DNA of 5,734 nt, from the NCBI GenBank assembly GCA_020058145.1, contig JAGVEP010000528.1, positions 1-5,734 on the forward strand, written 5' to 3'. Of the stretch, positions 1 through 5,608 are shown piece by piece. Numbering within the stretch: the first letter of the stretch is position 1; each line of letters starts with the position of its first letter. Under the pieces are notes generated by a model, which saw nothing but the letters and a program-made list of their open reading frames with translations, did not search any database and was not told where the DNA came from. Source of the DNA: Phycisphaerae bacterium. Lineage in GTDB: Bacteria; Planctomycetota; Phycisphaerae; UBA1845; Fen-1342. Made by a program: the position numbers and the translations under genes.

Positions 1-1024
1 AGCGGTCATCCGCGGCGGCGTCGGGTGGACGGACCACGGCCGGACCGAGCCACAGCCCGCCGGCACGGTCGAAGACGTAGGCGGCGCCACTGCGGTTCGG
101 CAGATCGCCGCCGCGTCGGCCGACGATGACCCGATCGCCCGTGACGGCGACCGTGACTCCCAAAGCGTGCGACCAGTCGGTGAGCTTCGCTCCCGCGCTC
201 CAGCCTCCTGACTCGCGTGTGAACACATACGCGGCGCCGGGGTTACCCCAACTGGTCGTGAATGACTTGGCGGCGGCGAGTACGTCACCGTCGAGCGCGA
301 CCGCCGAGCCCAGATTGCCGTTGGGGTTCGGGTCCGGCCCGAGCAGCTTGCTGGTCCAGGTCCATTCGCCGGCGATGCGCTCGAAAACGTATACTGCTCC
401 GCAGTGTGCCGGGGGGCCGTCGACGGCGGGCGCCCCGACCGCGAGCGTGTCACCGCGCAGCGCTACCGATGTGCCAAACACGGCGCCCGGTCCGGCGTCC
501 GGTGCGTGCAACACGGCCGTCTGGGTCCACGTGTTCTCGCTCAGTTCGAATACGTAAACCGCGCCGCCGTGGTCACCCGCCGTACCGTTAAAGGGGGCGC
601 CGACGACCAGCGTGGTGCCTGCCAAGGCCAGTGCGCTGCCGAAATTGTCGCCTGCGGCGGTGTCGGACCCCAGAAGCTGGGTTGCGAGTGTCCAGTTCAC
701 ACCCGAATGCGTATAGATGTACACGACGCCGGAGTCGTTGCCGGCGTCATCGCGCTGCGGAGCGCCGATCGCCGCCACCTCGCCGCACAGCGCCACGGCA
801 GCGCCGAAATGCCCGCCCGCGCCGTCGACCGGGGCGAGCGACGCCGTGAAATTCCAAGTGCCACTGCCAAGGTCGGCCTCAAAGACGTACGCGGCCCCGA
901 CGTCCGGGTCGGCGCCATGGCGATACGGCGCGCCAATGAGGGCCCGCTGACCGTCGAGGGCCACCGCCGTGCCGAACCGGTCCCCGGGTTCGCCCTCGGG
1001 TGGGAGCACGTTGGCGATGACCGC
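1..1024 (-). repeat. FG-GAP beta-propeller repeat array (protein-level tandem repeat)
   Basis: From residue ~391 the protein repeats a pattern: FG(S/T)xVALxGxxLxVGAP, then a loop, then GAxYVF. The last Phe/Tyr of the six YVF-type motifs falls at residues 438, 494, 549, 604, 658 and 708, a spacing of 56, 55, 55, 54 and 50. A seventh unit appears to begin at the left edge. Seven blades would close an integrin-alpha-like propeller, so the array may be nearly complete at the edge. Blades 1-4 have canonical GAP motifs. Blade 5 (LAAAKS) and blade 6 (IVGRRG) have lost the GAP sequence although the strands remain recognisable. Such propellers usually mediate protein or carbohydrate contacts and often bind calcium. 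Confidence 0.85.
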
Positions 1025-2194
1025 CGGTCCCGCGCAGTCGGCGCTCACCATCTGCAGGAAGGCGTCGATGTCTTCCAAAGTAAGCAGACCGTCCTGGTTG
1101 CAGTCAGCGAGCAGCGGATCGCAGTTGGGGTACTCCAGCAGGTATTCGGGTTCATTCGTGATCGCCAGAATGATCGCGGGCAGGTCCTGCAGTCCGACCT
1201 GCCAATCACAATCGGCGTCGCCGAGGGGATGCCGAGGCTGAACCCCGGCCGCATCCACGAGCCAGCCAATTGCACCCCGCGTGATCGAGGAGGCATAATC
1301 GTAATCGAGGTACCCCGGCGAGCCGCTCGAATCTTGCGGCCGGTGATAGTACGGGTTGCGCACATAGTCCCACTCCATTATCAGGGCGGCCTGAAAGCCG
1401 CGACGTTCGAACGACCTGTGGTCGCTGGCGTCAAATTGCGGGCCGATATAGGCATTAAGTCCTGCGCAGGTAGTCAGTGCGGCCGCGACGGCGTTTTTCA
1501 CATCGGCGGACGTGGTCCGGCCATAGATGGGAACGCGGTTGTGCGGATCGGAGCGGAACGCCGCCATGTCTATCGCAATCATCCCGAGGAAGTTCTCGCT
1601 GGCATGTTCGTCCACATAGGCCGCGCTGCCGAGCGCCCCATCCTCCTCCCTATCGAAGGCGATGAAGCGGATGGTTGCATCAGATGGCCACTGAGACACC
1701 AGCCGCGCCGTTTCGAGCATCGCCGCCACGCCGCTCGCGTCGTCGTCGGCGCCAGGGTTCATGACCGAATCGAAGTGGGCGCCGATCACGTAGATGTCGT
1801 TCGGCCGGACCGTTCCGACCTGCTCGGCAATCACGTTCACGCCGCTAAGGTCAAACATGACAAACGGTTCTAGCGTGACGGACAGGCCGTACGATTGGAA
1901 GATCGCCGCGATCCGATCGCGGCAGGGAATGCGCTCTGGTCCGCCGCCGCCCCATTTGTTGGCCCCCAGGAAGGTGAAGAGCTCATCACGGATGAGATGC
2001 TCGACCTGGTTTGGGTCCACCAGGCGGGCAGCATAAAGCGCGGCGGAGGAAACCGTGCGACTCACGCCCGTGAGGTCGAACGGCTCCGTGGCCGGTGGGA
2101 CATCCCCCCCGTAGCCCGGTCCGTCCGCGCGGGCATGCAAGCCAAAGCAGCCAGCCAGCAACAGGAGGGCGAGAGTACGTGCGCAGTAGCTCAC
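1..2194 (-). CDS. Exported M28-family zinc peptidase with dockerin-like module and FG-GAP propeller (3' end beyond the window)
   Basis: Reading the minus strand from a GTG at 2194 gives 731 uninterrupted codons to the left edge, with no stop. The start is supported by a GGAG eight bases upstream and by an immediate export signal: Arg6, then a hydrophobic stretch at 7-19. Residues ~115-300 are an M28 (aminopeptidase Y/Aeromonas-type) di-zinc peptidase. By comparison with the family, His140 (GAHFDS), Asp151 (PGADDDASG), Glu184 (FDREEDG), Asp209 (IAIDM) and His284 (YYHRPQDS) are the metal ligands and Glu183 is the catalytic base; all are present, so it should be active. Residues 325-384 form a two-part dockerin-like calcium-binding module. 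From ~391 onward run FG-GAP repeats with YVF motifs every 50-56 residues. It should hydrolyse peptides or remove N-terminal residues outside the cytoplasm; the substrate is unknown. The C-terminus is missing, so an anchor or sorting domain could follow. A plus-strand open frame at 404-1873 is its antisense shadow. Confidence 0.93.
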   Translation of the reverse strand, partial: MSYCARTLALLLLAGCFGLHARADGPGYGGDVPPATEPFDLTGVSRTVSSAALYAARLVDPNQVEHLIRDELFTFLGANKWGGGGPERIPCRDRIAAIFQSYGLSVTLEPFVMFDLSGVNVIAEQVGTVRPNDIYVIGAHFDSVMNPGADDDASGVAAMLETARLVSQWPSDATIRFIAFDREEDGALGSAAYVDEHASENFLGMIAIDMAAFRSDPHNRVPIYGRTTSADVKNAVAAALTTCAGLNAYIGPQFDASDHRSFERRGFQAALIMEWDYVRNPYYHRPQDSSGSPGYLDYDYASSITRGAIGWLVDAAGVQPRHPLGDADCDWQVGLQDLPAIILAITNEPEYLLEYPNCDPLLADCNQDGLLTLEDIDAFLQMVSADCAGPAVIANVLPPEGEPGDRFGTAVALDGQRALIGAPYRHGADPDVGAAYVFEADLGSGTWNFTASLAPVDGAGGHFGAAVALCGEVAAIGAPQRDDAGNDSGVVYIYTHSGVNWTLATQLLGSDTAAGDNFGSALALAGTTLVVGAPFNGTAGDHGGAVYVFELSENTWTQTAVLHAPDAGPGAVFGTSVALRGDTLAVGAPAVDGPPAHCGAVYVFERIAGEWTWTSKLLGPDPNPNGNLGSAVALDGDVLAAAKSFTTSWGNPGAAYVFTRESGGWSAGAKLTDWSHALGVTVAVTGDRVIVGRRGGDLPNRSGAAYVFDRAGGLWLGPAVVRPPDAAADDR
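1043..1222 (-). other. Dockerin-like calcium-binding module within the peptidase gene
   Basis: Residues 325-384 hold two EF-hand-like loops about 38 residues apart. The first is Asp326-Ala-Asp328-Cys-Asp330 with Asp337; the second is Asp364-Cys-Asn366-Gln-Asp368-Gly with Asp375. A YPNCD segment lies between them, and each loop contains a cysteine (329 and 365). This spacing resembles the duplicated dockerin type I-like modules common in secreted planctomycete proteins. True dockerins bind cohesins in cellulosomes; in planctomycetes the partner is generally unknown, so only calcium binding and an adaptor role can be proposed. Here it sits between the enzyme and the propeller rather than at the C-terminus. 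Confidence 0.8.
2122..2194 (-). other. Signal peptide with ambiguous cleavage: lipobox or signal peptidase I site
   Basis: The first ~24 residues read as an n-region ending at Arg6, a leucine-rich core (LALLLLAG) and then two competing processing sites. L13-A14-G15-C16 matches a lipobox, which would give a lipoprotein anchored through Cys16. A21-R22-A23 just before Asp24 matches an AxA signal peptidase I site, which would give a free or periplasmic/secreted protein. Phe17 after the lipobox cysteine does not settle membrane choice. Export itself is well supported; the mode is not. Confidence 0.7.
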
Positions 2195-2202
2195 GGTGAG
2201 GT

Positions 2203-2206
2203 CTCC
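2203..2206 (-). promoter_or_regulatory. Shine-Dalgarno GGAG for the M28 peptidase gene
   Basis: On the minus strand GGAG is followed by eight bases (ACCTCACC) and then the GTG at 2194. This decides the GTG start. The nearby ATG overlapping the GGAG opens a different frame that stops after five codons. Confidence 0.65.
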
Positions 2207-2346
2207 ATTCAGAGAAAAAGGACGTGGGGGACCTGGAACTCCGCTGCTCGGCCCGGGCAGCGACCAGGATCCGCCATACGCCTGCCGACGAGTAATCTTC
2301 GACCGGCGCGGGCCGCTCCAATTCACCTACTCACGGATACTAGCGC

Positions 2347-2376
2347 ATTGTACAGAAAAATCACGTCCGCACGCAA
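2347..2376 (-). promoter_or_regulatory. Candidate sigma-70-type promoter for the peptidase gene
   Basis: The minus strand shows TTGCGT (2376-2371), an 18-base spacer, and TACAAT (2352-2347). The -10 matches TATAAT at five of six positions; the -35 matches only TTG of TTGACA. Transcription would start near 2340 and leave a leader of about 145 bases before the GTG at 2194. The AT-rich patch at 2336-2362 stands out from the GC-rich surroundings. Planctomycete promoter consensus is not well defined, so this is only a candidate. Confidence 0.35.
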
Positions 2377-2463
2377 TACCGCTGGCTAGGACCAACTCGA
2401 ATACTTGCAACATCGGCGGCCGAGAGACGCGCTGGACTGATAACGCGCGCCGCACGGAGCGCC

Positions 2464-2484
2464 GAGCGGGCGAGACGCCCACTC
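2464..2484. repeat. AGA-triloop hairpin, copy 1
   Basis: Arms GAGCGGGCG (2464-2472) and CGCCCACTC (2476-2484) pair over nine positions with one C-A mismatch, the sixth pair from the loop; the loop is AGA. The same architecture, including the position of the C-A mismatch and an 11-base identical core (GGCGAGACGCC), is found at 4958-4978 in another intergenic gap. It could be a REP-like repeat or a structural site near the start of the protease transcript. Confidence 0.5.
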
Positions 2485-2598
2485 CACCAGCGGCATACCT
2501 GCTGCGAGTCCTTGGGGCGTGGTCGCCCACGAGTCGCGTGGCCGCGTGCGGGCGGCGTCGCGGTGTCCAAACGTCGGCTCAGGCCTCATAATGCCGCC

Positions 2599-3366
2599 AT
2601 GGCCGGTCCCGGGCGGTGGTTGACCATGCTGTCGGCGTCGGCGGAAGCGCGCCGCCTGCGCGGACGCTATACGCGGGAGGTCCGCCGCCCACTGCATTGC
2701 CTGCTGTTTGTGGCGCCGTTGGTTCTGTTGTACGAACTGGGTGCGTTGGTCACGGGAACCCAGGGCTCGCCGGCGCGGGGGCTGCTCGCACACAGCGCCA
2801 TATCGGGTCTGCTCGTGTGGTTCGGCTTGTCGGGGGCGTGGGTACCGCCGGTCGCGTTTCTCGGCGCCATGCTCGTGTGGCAGCGGGTCGCTCGTGACCC
2901 CTGGCGCGTCCAGGGCTGGGTTCTCACAGGCATGGTCGGCGAGAGTCTGGTCCTCATGCTCCCGCTAGCGGTCCTGGCCGGGTTCTTCTGGTCGCCGCGC
3001 GCCGTCGGCCTGGGGGCGGGGCTGTTGGCGCAACTGTCGTCCGCGCTCGGGGCCGGCGCGTACGAGGAACTCGTCTTCCGGCTGTTGCTCGTGAGCGGTC
3101 TGCGGTGGTTGTGCGTGAAGCTGCTGCGGCTGTGGCGACCCCTGGCGACCGGCGTAGCGATCGCGCTCGCCGCCTTCGCGTTCGCGCTGTGTCATTTTGA
3201 GCCGATCGGGGCCGATGCGTTTGCCTGGCGCTCGTTCTGGTTTCGAGCCGTCGCGGGCGTGTACCTGGGCGTGGTGTTCGCGGGTCGCGGATTGGGTGTG
3301 GCCACCGGGTGTCATGTGACCCACAACGTGTTACGCGTGTTGCTGCGGCATGGCTGGGCCGGATAG
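2599..3366 (+). CDS. CPBP-family intramembrane metalloprotease (Rce1/Abi-like)
   Basis: The 255-residue product is strongly hydrophobic, with likely membrane segments near 34-52, 66-96, 108-131, 136-153, 183-200 and 216-236. It carries the three motifs of the CPBP (CAAX protease and bacteriocin-processing) family in order: EExxxR at Glu156-Glu157-Arg161, FxxxH at Phe195-His199, and HxxxN at His239-Asn243. In the family the glutamates and histidines form the active site within the membrane. Bacterial members process or inactivate peptides, help in bacteriocin immunity or act in protein maturation; nothing here names the substrate. The ATG at 2599 was chosen because a basic, amphipathic N-terminus (RRLRGRYTREVRR) leads directly into the first membrane helix; no clear Shine-Dalgarno precedes it. 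GTG at 2563 and the upstream ATG at 2512 are in-frame alternatives, and ATG at 2626 a shorter one. It converges on the phosphatase gene and is probably monocistronic. Confidence 0.88.
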   Translation: MAGPGRWLTMLSASAEARRLRGRYTREVRRPLHCLLFVAPLVLLYELGALVTGTQGSPARGLLAHSAISGLLVWFGLSGAWVPPVAFLGAMLVWQRVARDPWRVQGWVLTGMVGESLVLMLPLAVLAGFFWSPRAVGLGAGLLAQLSSALGAGAYEELVFRLLLVSGLRWLCVKLLRLWRPLATGVAIALAAFAFALCHFEPIGADAFAWRSFWFRAVAGVYLGVVFAGRGLGVATGCHVTHNVLRVLLRHGWAG

Positions 3367-3407
3367 GGCCTTCTGCACGGTGTTGCCGGGCTCAGTCGTC
3401 TACGTAT

Positions 3408-3485
3408 CCTGTCCGAGCCGCGAGCGCAAGCTCGCGGACACCCGCCCCCGGGACGCGCACCGCTCGCTTGCGCGAGCGGCTCGGA
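3408..3485. repeat. Mirrored twin-hairpin repeat between convergent genes (possible bidirectional terminator)
   Basis: Hairpin 1 is CCGCGAGC-GCAA-GCTCGCGG (3418-3437), a perfect 8-bp stem with a GNRA-type loop. Hairpin 2 is CCGCTCGC-TTGC-GCGAGCGG (3460-3479), also a perfect 8-bp stem. The second is close to the reverse complement of the first, and an outer 10-bp inverted repeat (TCCGAGCCGC at 3412-3421 with GCGGCTCGGA at 3476-3485) encloses both. The unit lies in the 147-base gap between the stops of two facing genes, where it could stop transcription from both sides. There is no T-tract, so intrinsic termination is uncertain. A near-copy of its left end occurs at 5710-5733, so a dispersed REP-like element is the better description. 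Confidence 0.7.
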
Positions 3486-3513
3486 TAAACTGCCGTTTCT
3501 GCGAGGCCGTACA

Positions 3514-4821
3514 CTAATGCGTGACCCGCAGGGCCAGCACCGTCAGATCGTCAAGCGGGCAGCCCATCCGCCGTAGCGTACGCTGGCGGCGGTCCAGTTG
3601 CCGCAGCGCGGCGTCGACACCGCAACGGCTCAAGGTCCTCAGCCAAGGATTGTCCGTGGCCGGGTCGGCCGGACACGCCAGGGTTGACACCACCGGCTCG
3701 AGCGTCGCCGTCGCAACGTCTCCATCATCTTGCTCGTGGGCGCGGCGCCGCACGCCCGTCAGCCGCTCGACGGCCCGCGTCAACCCCACGGGCGGCTGGC
3801 CGTGCACCGGTTGCGGTGCGAGCAGGCGCTCGATCCCGTCTGTATAAATCAGCACGCTGTCGCCAGGTTCGAGCTGGACCTGCCGCGCCACGAAACTTTC
3901 CCCGGGAGCCACGCCCACAACCCCACCGGGTGACTCGATGGCGTGTACTTCGCCGTCCGCCGTCCGTAGCAGCGGAAACGGTGCCCCGCCACGCGCCAGC
4001 GACAGCTCGAGGGTGCGCGTGTTCAGCACGGCGTACACGGCCGCGACGAACGGGCACTCGGTGAGTTGGGCATCGACGAGGTCCTCATTCAGCCGCGTCA
4101 GAACCTCGTCCGGCGCCAGAATTCGGTACCGGCCGTGCTCGATCTCCTTGCCGCGCAAGGCCCGTTTGATGTACACGGTCAGGAGCGCGGCCGGGATGCC
4201 GTGCCCGCTGGCGTCAGCGAGCGCGATGCCGACGTGGTCCTCGTCCAACCGGTGTACGTCGTAGATGTCGCCCGACACATAGTCCACCGGGCGGAAAAGC
4301 ACGTCGCAGGTGACCCGCCCGAACACCGGCAGAGCTTCCGGCAGAAACTGCCGCTGGACTTGACCAGCCAGGCGCAGTTGCCCAATGTAGCGCCGCGTCG
4401 TGTTCTGGCCGCTGCGCCGCGTGGCGAGCAAGCCGCGGTGCAACGTATCGAGGGCGGGGCGCATTTCCAGGAGCACGGCCAGACGTGTCGCGAGGTCTGA
4501 TTCCGCGTGCCGCCGGCCGTAGGTCACCGGCACCGCCGCCGGAAGTTCGAGCGGCAACCGGCCACCGTCGGCTGTGAGCACGAGCATGGCCCGGGGGCGT
4601 TCCGCCAGGCGGTCAAAGAGCAGGCGCAGCGGCCGCGCAATTCCCGACGTGTCAGTGGGAGTGACCAGCACGATTGCATCGGCGGACTTCGTCGCATCGT
4701 GCTGGAGGGCCTCCCCGAGCCGCCAAAAACTCGCACTCACGCCGATCTGGGTCAAAGCCGCGCGCAGCGCCTCGGGCACGGCGTCGTCGGCCAGAATCAC
4801 CTGGACATGTGCATGCGACAT
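3514..4821 (-). CDS. SpoIIE/RsbU-type PP2C serine/threonine phosphatase with degenerate receiver-like N-terminus
   Basis: The product is 435 residues from the ATG at 4821. Residues ~4-90 look like a response-regulator receiver: VQVILADD at 6-13 and LVLTAD at 80-85 fit strands 1 and 4. The expected phospho-Asp after strand 3 is replaced (IVLVTPT, 50-56) and no matching Lys is seen, so it is probably not phosphorylated. A helical linker (~105-160) ends in the VQRQFLP motif typical before SpoIIE domains. The catalytic domain (~165-435) shows metal-binding aspartates Asp185 (SGDIYDV), Asp203 (ADASGHGIPAAL), Asp328 (YTDG) and Asp424-Asp425 (PLDDLTVLAL). Relatives dephosphorylate anti-sigma-factor antagonists in partner-switching cascades; no antagonist or anti-sigma kinase is in the window. 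An in-frame GTG at 4854 would add 11 residues (GHGALTGGSA...), but the ATG begins the first strand cleanly. The gene reads in the same direction as the EIIA gene, 299 bases upstream of it. Confidence 0.92.
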   Translation of the reverse strand: MSHAHVQVILADDAVPEALRAALTQIGVSASFWRLGEALQHDATKSADAIVLVTPTDTSGIARPLRLLFDRLAERPRAMLVLTADGGRLPLELPAAVPVTYGRRHAESDLATRLAVLLEMRPALDTLHRGLLATRRSGQNTTRRYIGQLRLAGQVQRQFLPEALPVFGRVTCDVLFRPVDYVSGDIYDVHRLDEDHVGIALADASGHGIPAALLTVYIKRALRGKEIEHGRYRILAPDEVLTRLNEDLVDAQLTECPFVAAVYAVLNTRTLELSLARGGAPFPLLRTADGEVHAIESPGGVVGVAPGESFVARQVQLEPGDSVLIYTDGIERLLAPQPVHGQPPVGLTRAVERLTGVRRRAHEQDDGDVATATLEPVVSTLACPADPATDNPWLRTLSRCGVDAALRQLDRRQRTLRRMGCPLDDLTVLALRVTH

Positions 4822-4920
4822 TGCAGACCCGCCGGTGAGTGCTCCATGACCCACGCCTACGGTCCATTCCTGCCACTGCGTAAGATCGGACGTTTCCGAG
4901 TGCGACTTGTTCTGGGGGAG

Positions 4921-4990
4921 AAATGACGGCTGCCCGTCGGCCAGCCCCCGCCGGTGCGCACCGGCGAGACGCCGATGCTCCCCGTCATTT
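4921..4990. repeat. Tiered palindromic element with alternative folds
   Basis: Outer arms AAATGACGG (4921-4929) and CCGTCATTT (4982-4990) are perfect inverted repeats. Inside, CGTCGGC (4935-4941) pairs with GCCGATG (4971-4977) with one wobble or mismatch. The tip is the perfect 18-bp palindrome CGCCGGTGCGCACCGGCG (4949-4966). A competing hairpin pairs 4958-4966 with 4970-4978 around an AGA loop, using bases of both the tip and the middle stem, so the two folds exclude each other. There is only a short T-run after the outer arm in either direction. Confidence 0.65.
4958..4978. repeat. AGA-triloop hairpin, copy 2
   Basis: Arms GCACCGGCG (4958-4966) and CGCCGATGC (4970-4978) form nine positions with one C-A mismatch, the sixth pair from the AGA loop. 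The core GGCGAGACGCC (4963-4973) is identical to 2469-2479. It lies inside the larger tiered palindrome. Confidence 0.5.
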
Positions 4991-5006
4991 CAGCGTTGAC
5001 GGAGCA

Positions 5007-5124
5007 CTAGACCGGTCTCAATAAAGCCCCGGCGTCGCGCGGGAGGGCGAGGCTCCCGCCGAGCCGCGGCTCGCCAGGAGGCTCGCCCTCCCCAGGCAGC
5101 AGACCGTTCTTGAAACGGCTCTAG
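5007..5124. repeat. Palindromic MITE/REP-like element with imperfect terminal inverted repeats
   Basis: The core 5041-5092 is a 52-bp imperfect palindrome: 23 of 26 pairs match, with perfect 11-bp outer arms (GGGAGGGCGAG / CTCGCCCTCCC) and a perfect 12-bp centre GAGCCGCGGCTC (5061-5072). Flanking it, the left end (from CTAG at 5007) and the reverse complement of the right end (from CTAG at 5121-5124) resemble each other over about 20 bases (CTAGA, CCG, T, TCAA, AA) if two one-base gaps are allowed. The right CTAG contains the EIIA stop codon. There is no transposase, so if mobile it would depend on one elsewhere. It could instead be a terminator-like structure just after the EIIA gene. Confidence 0.5.
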
Positions 5125-5597
5125 GGCTTCACGAGTGGCTCCGCGGCCTCCGCCTGGACGAGCGCTTGATAGAGCTCGGCGGCGCTGGCGGCGCGGTTCA
5201 CGGCGCTGCGGAAGTCCTCCATGTTCAGCAGCCGGCTGATCTTGGCCAGGGCTTGGAGGTGTGCCCCAGCCTGGTCCGGCGGCCAGACGAGCAAGACGAC
5301 GAACGTCACCGGCCGGCCGTCGGGACTCTGGAAGTCGACCGGTTGAGCCGGTTTCCCCGCCGCCATCACGAGCTTATCGCAGGCGGCGCTCTTCCCGTGC
5401 GGCAGGGCCAATCCGTAGCCGATGCCGGTCGTCCGATCCGCTTCACGCTTGAGAACGGCCTCGAGGGCGGCCGTTCGCTCGCGCAAGGCGCCGCACGTGA
5501 CGAGCACATCGACCAAATCGGTGATGACGCTGATCTTGTCGGTCGCGGCCAGCGGCACGCGCATCCGGTCGGGGGTGAGGATTTGGCTCAGTTCCAT
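5121..5597 (-). CDS. PtsN-like PTS EIIA domain protein (EIIA-Ntr/fructose type)
   Basis: The 158-residue single-domain protein fits the PTS EIIA type-2 family and its usual ~150-160 residue length. The signature RTTGIGYGLALPHGKS (55-70) places the phosphorylated His at 67, and the second conserved His is at 113 in AGAHLQALAKISRLL. The N-terminus (MELSQILTPDRM) is typical of PtsN. In this family the His takes phosphate from HPr/NPr, and the phosphorylation state controls partners such as kinases, potassium transport or transcription rather than sugar uptake. No transporter EIIB/EIIC domain is fused or adjacent, which favours a regulatory role. The ATG at 5597 has an AGGCGGA-like sequence eight bases upstream. 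The stop TAG lies within the right end of a palindromic repeat. The gene symbol ptsN is tempting, but the usual rpoN/hpf neighbours are absent, so it is left blank. Confidence 0.92.
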   Translation of the reverse strand: MELSQILTPDRMRVPLAATDKISVITDLVDVLVTCGALRERTAALEAVLKREADRTTGIGYGLALPHGKSAACDKLVMAAGKPAQPVDFQSPDGRPVTFVVLLVWPPDQAGAHLQALAKISRLLNMEDFRSAVNRAASAAELYQALVQAEAAEPLVKP

Positions 5598-5608
5598 GCC
5601 GGCGATCC

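Larger units (their letters stand above)
2195..2598. other. Divergent intergenic region, no convincing gene
   Basis: This gap of 404 bases separates the outward-facing peptidase and CPBP protease genes, so it should hold both promoters. The left half contains the candidate minus-strand promoter. The right half is GC-rich with two short hairpins: GGGCG-AGA-CGCCC at 2468-2480 (extendable to 2464-2484) and GGGCG-TGGT-CGCCC at 2515-2528. I see no convincing plus-strand promoter for the protease gene. Open frames crossing the gap give Arg/Pro-rich proteins with no family features and overlap both genes, so I do not call them. Confidence 0.7.
4822..5120. other. Palindrome-rich intergenic region between the EIIA and phosphatase genes
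   Basis: These 299 bases separate two minus-strand genes and hold no convincing gene. They contain, from the phosphatase side, a small hairpin TCGGA-CGTT-TCCGA (4886-4899), a tiered palindrome (4921-4990), the 10-bp palindrome AGACCGGTCT (5009-5018) and a 52-bp imperfect palindrome (5041-5092). I see no clear -35/-10 pair for the phosphatase gene. The density of structure suggests inserted repeat elements, and would be expected to limit read-through from the EIIA gene. Confidence 0.65.

Noticed and set aside
404..1873. A 489-codon open frame on the plus strand
   Set aside because: It is antisense to the M28 peptidase frame, which carries all family motifs in order. Its own translation is Arg/Gly/Val-rich with no recognisable domain; long antisense frames are common in GC-rich genes.
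1986..2321. A 111-codon minus-strand frame starting upstream of the peptidase gene
   Set aside because: It overlaps the peptidase signal peptide and N-terminus in another frame and has no family features.
2591..2601. ATG at 2591 as the protease start
   Set aside because: It is out of frame with the CPBP motifs; the in-frame ATG is at 2599.
2196..2793. Several open frames of 67-135 codons across the divergent gap on both strands
   Set aside because: Their products are Arg/Pro/Ala-rich, mutually overlapping, and run into the protease gene; none has a good ribosome site or domain.
3408..3485. A confident intrinsic terminator call for the convergent gap
   Set aside because: The stems are strong, but no T-tract follows in either direction and the repeat recurs elsewhere, so it is listed as a repeat with possible terminator function.
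3684..4926. Plus-strand frames of 67-144 codons opposite the phosphatase gene
   Set aside because: The opposite strand encodes a clear SpoIIE domain throughout; these are shadows.
4921..5124. A CRISPR array or a tRNA in the palindrome-rich gap
   Set aside because: There is no regular repeat-spacer pattern and no cloverleaf with a TTC-containing T arm; the structures are isolated palindromes.
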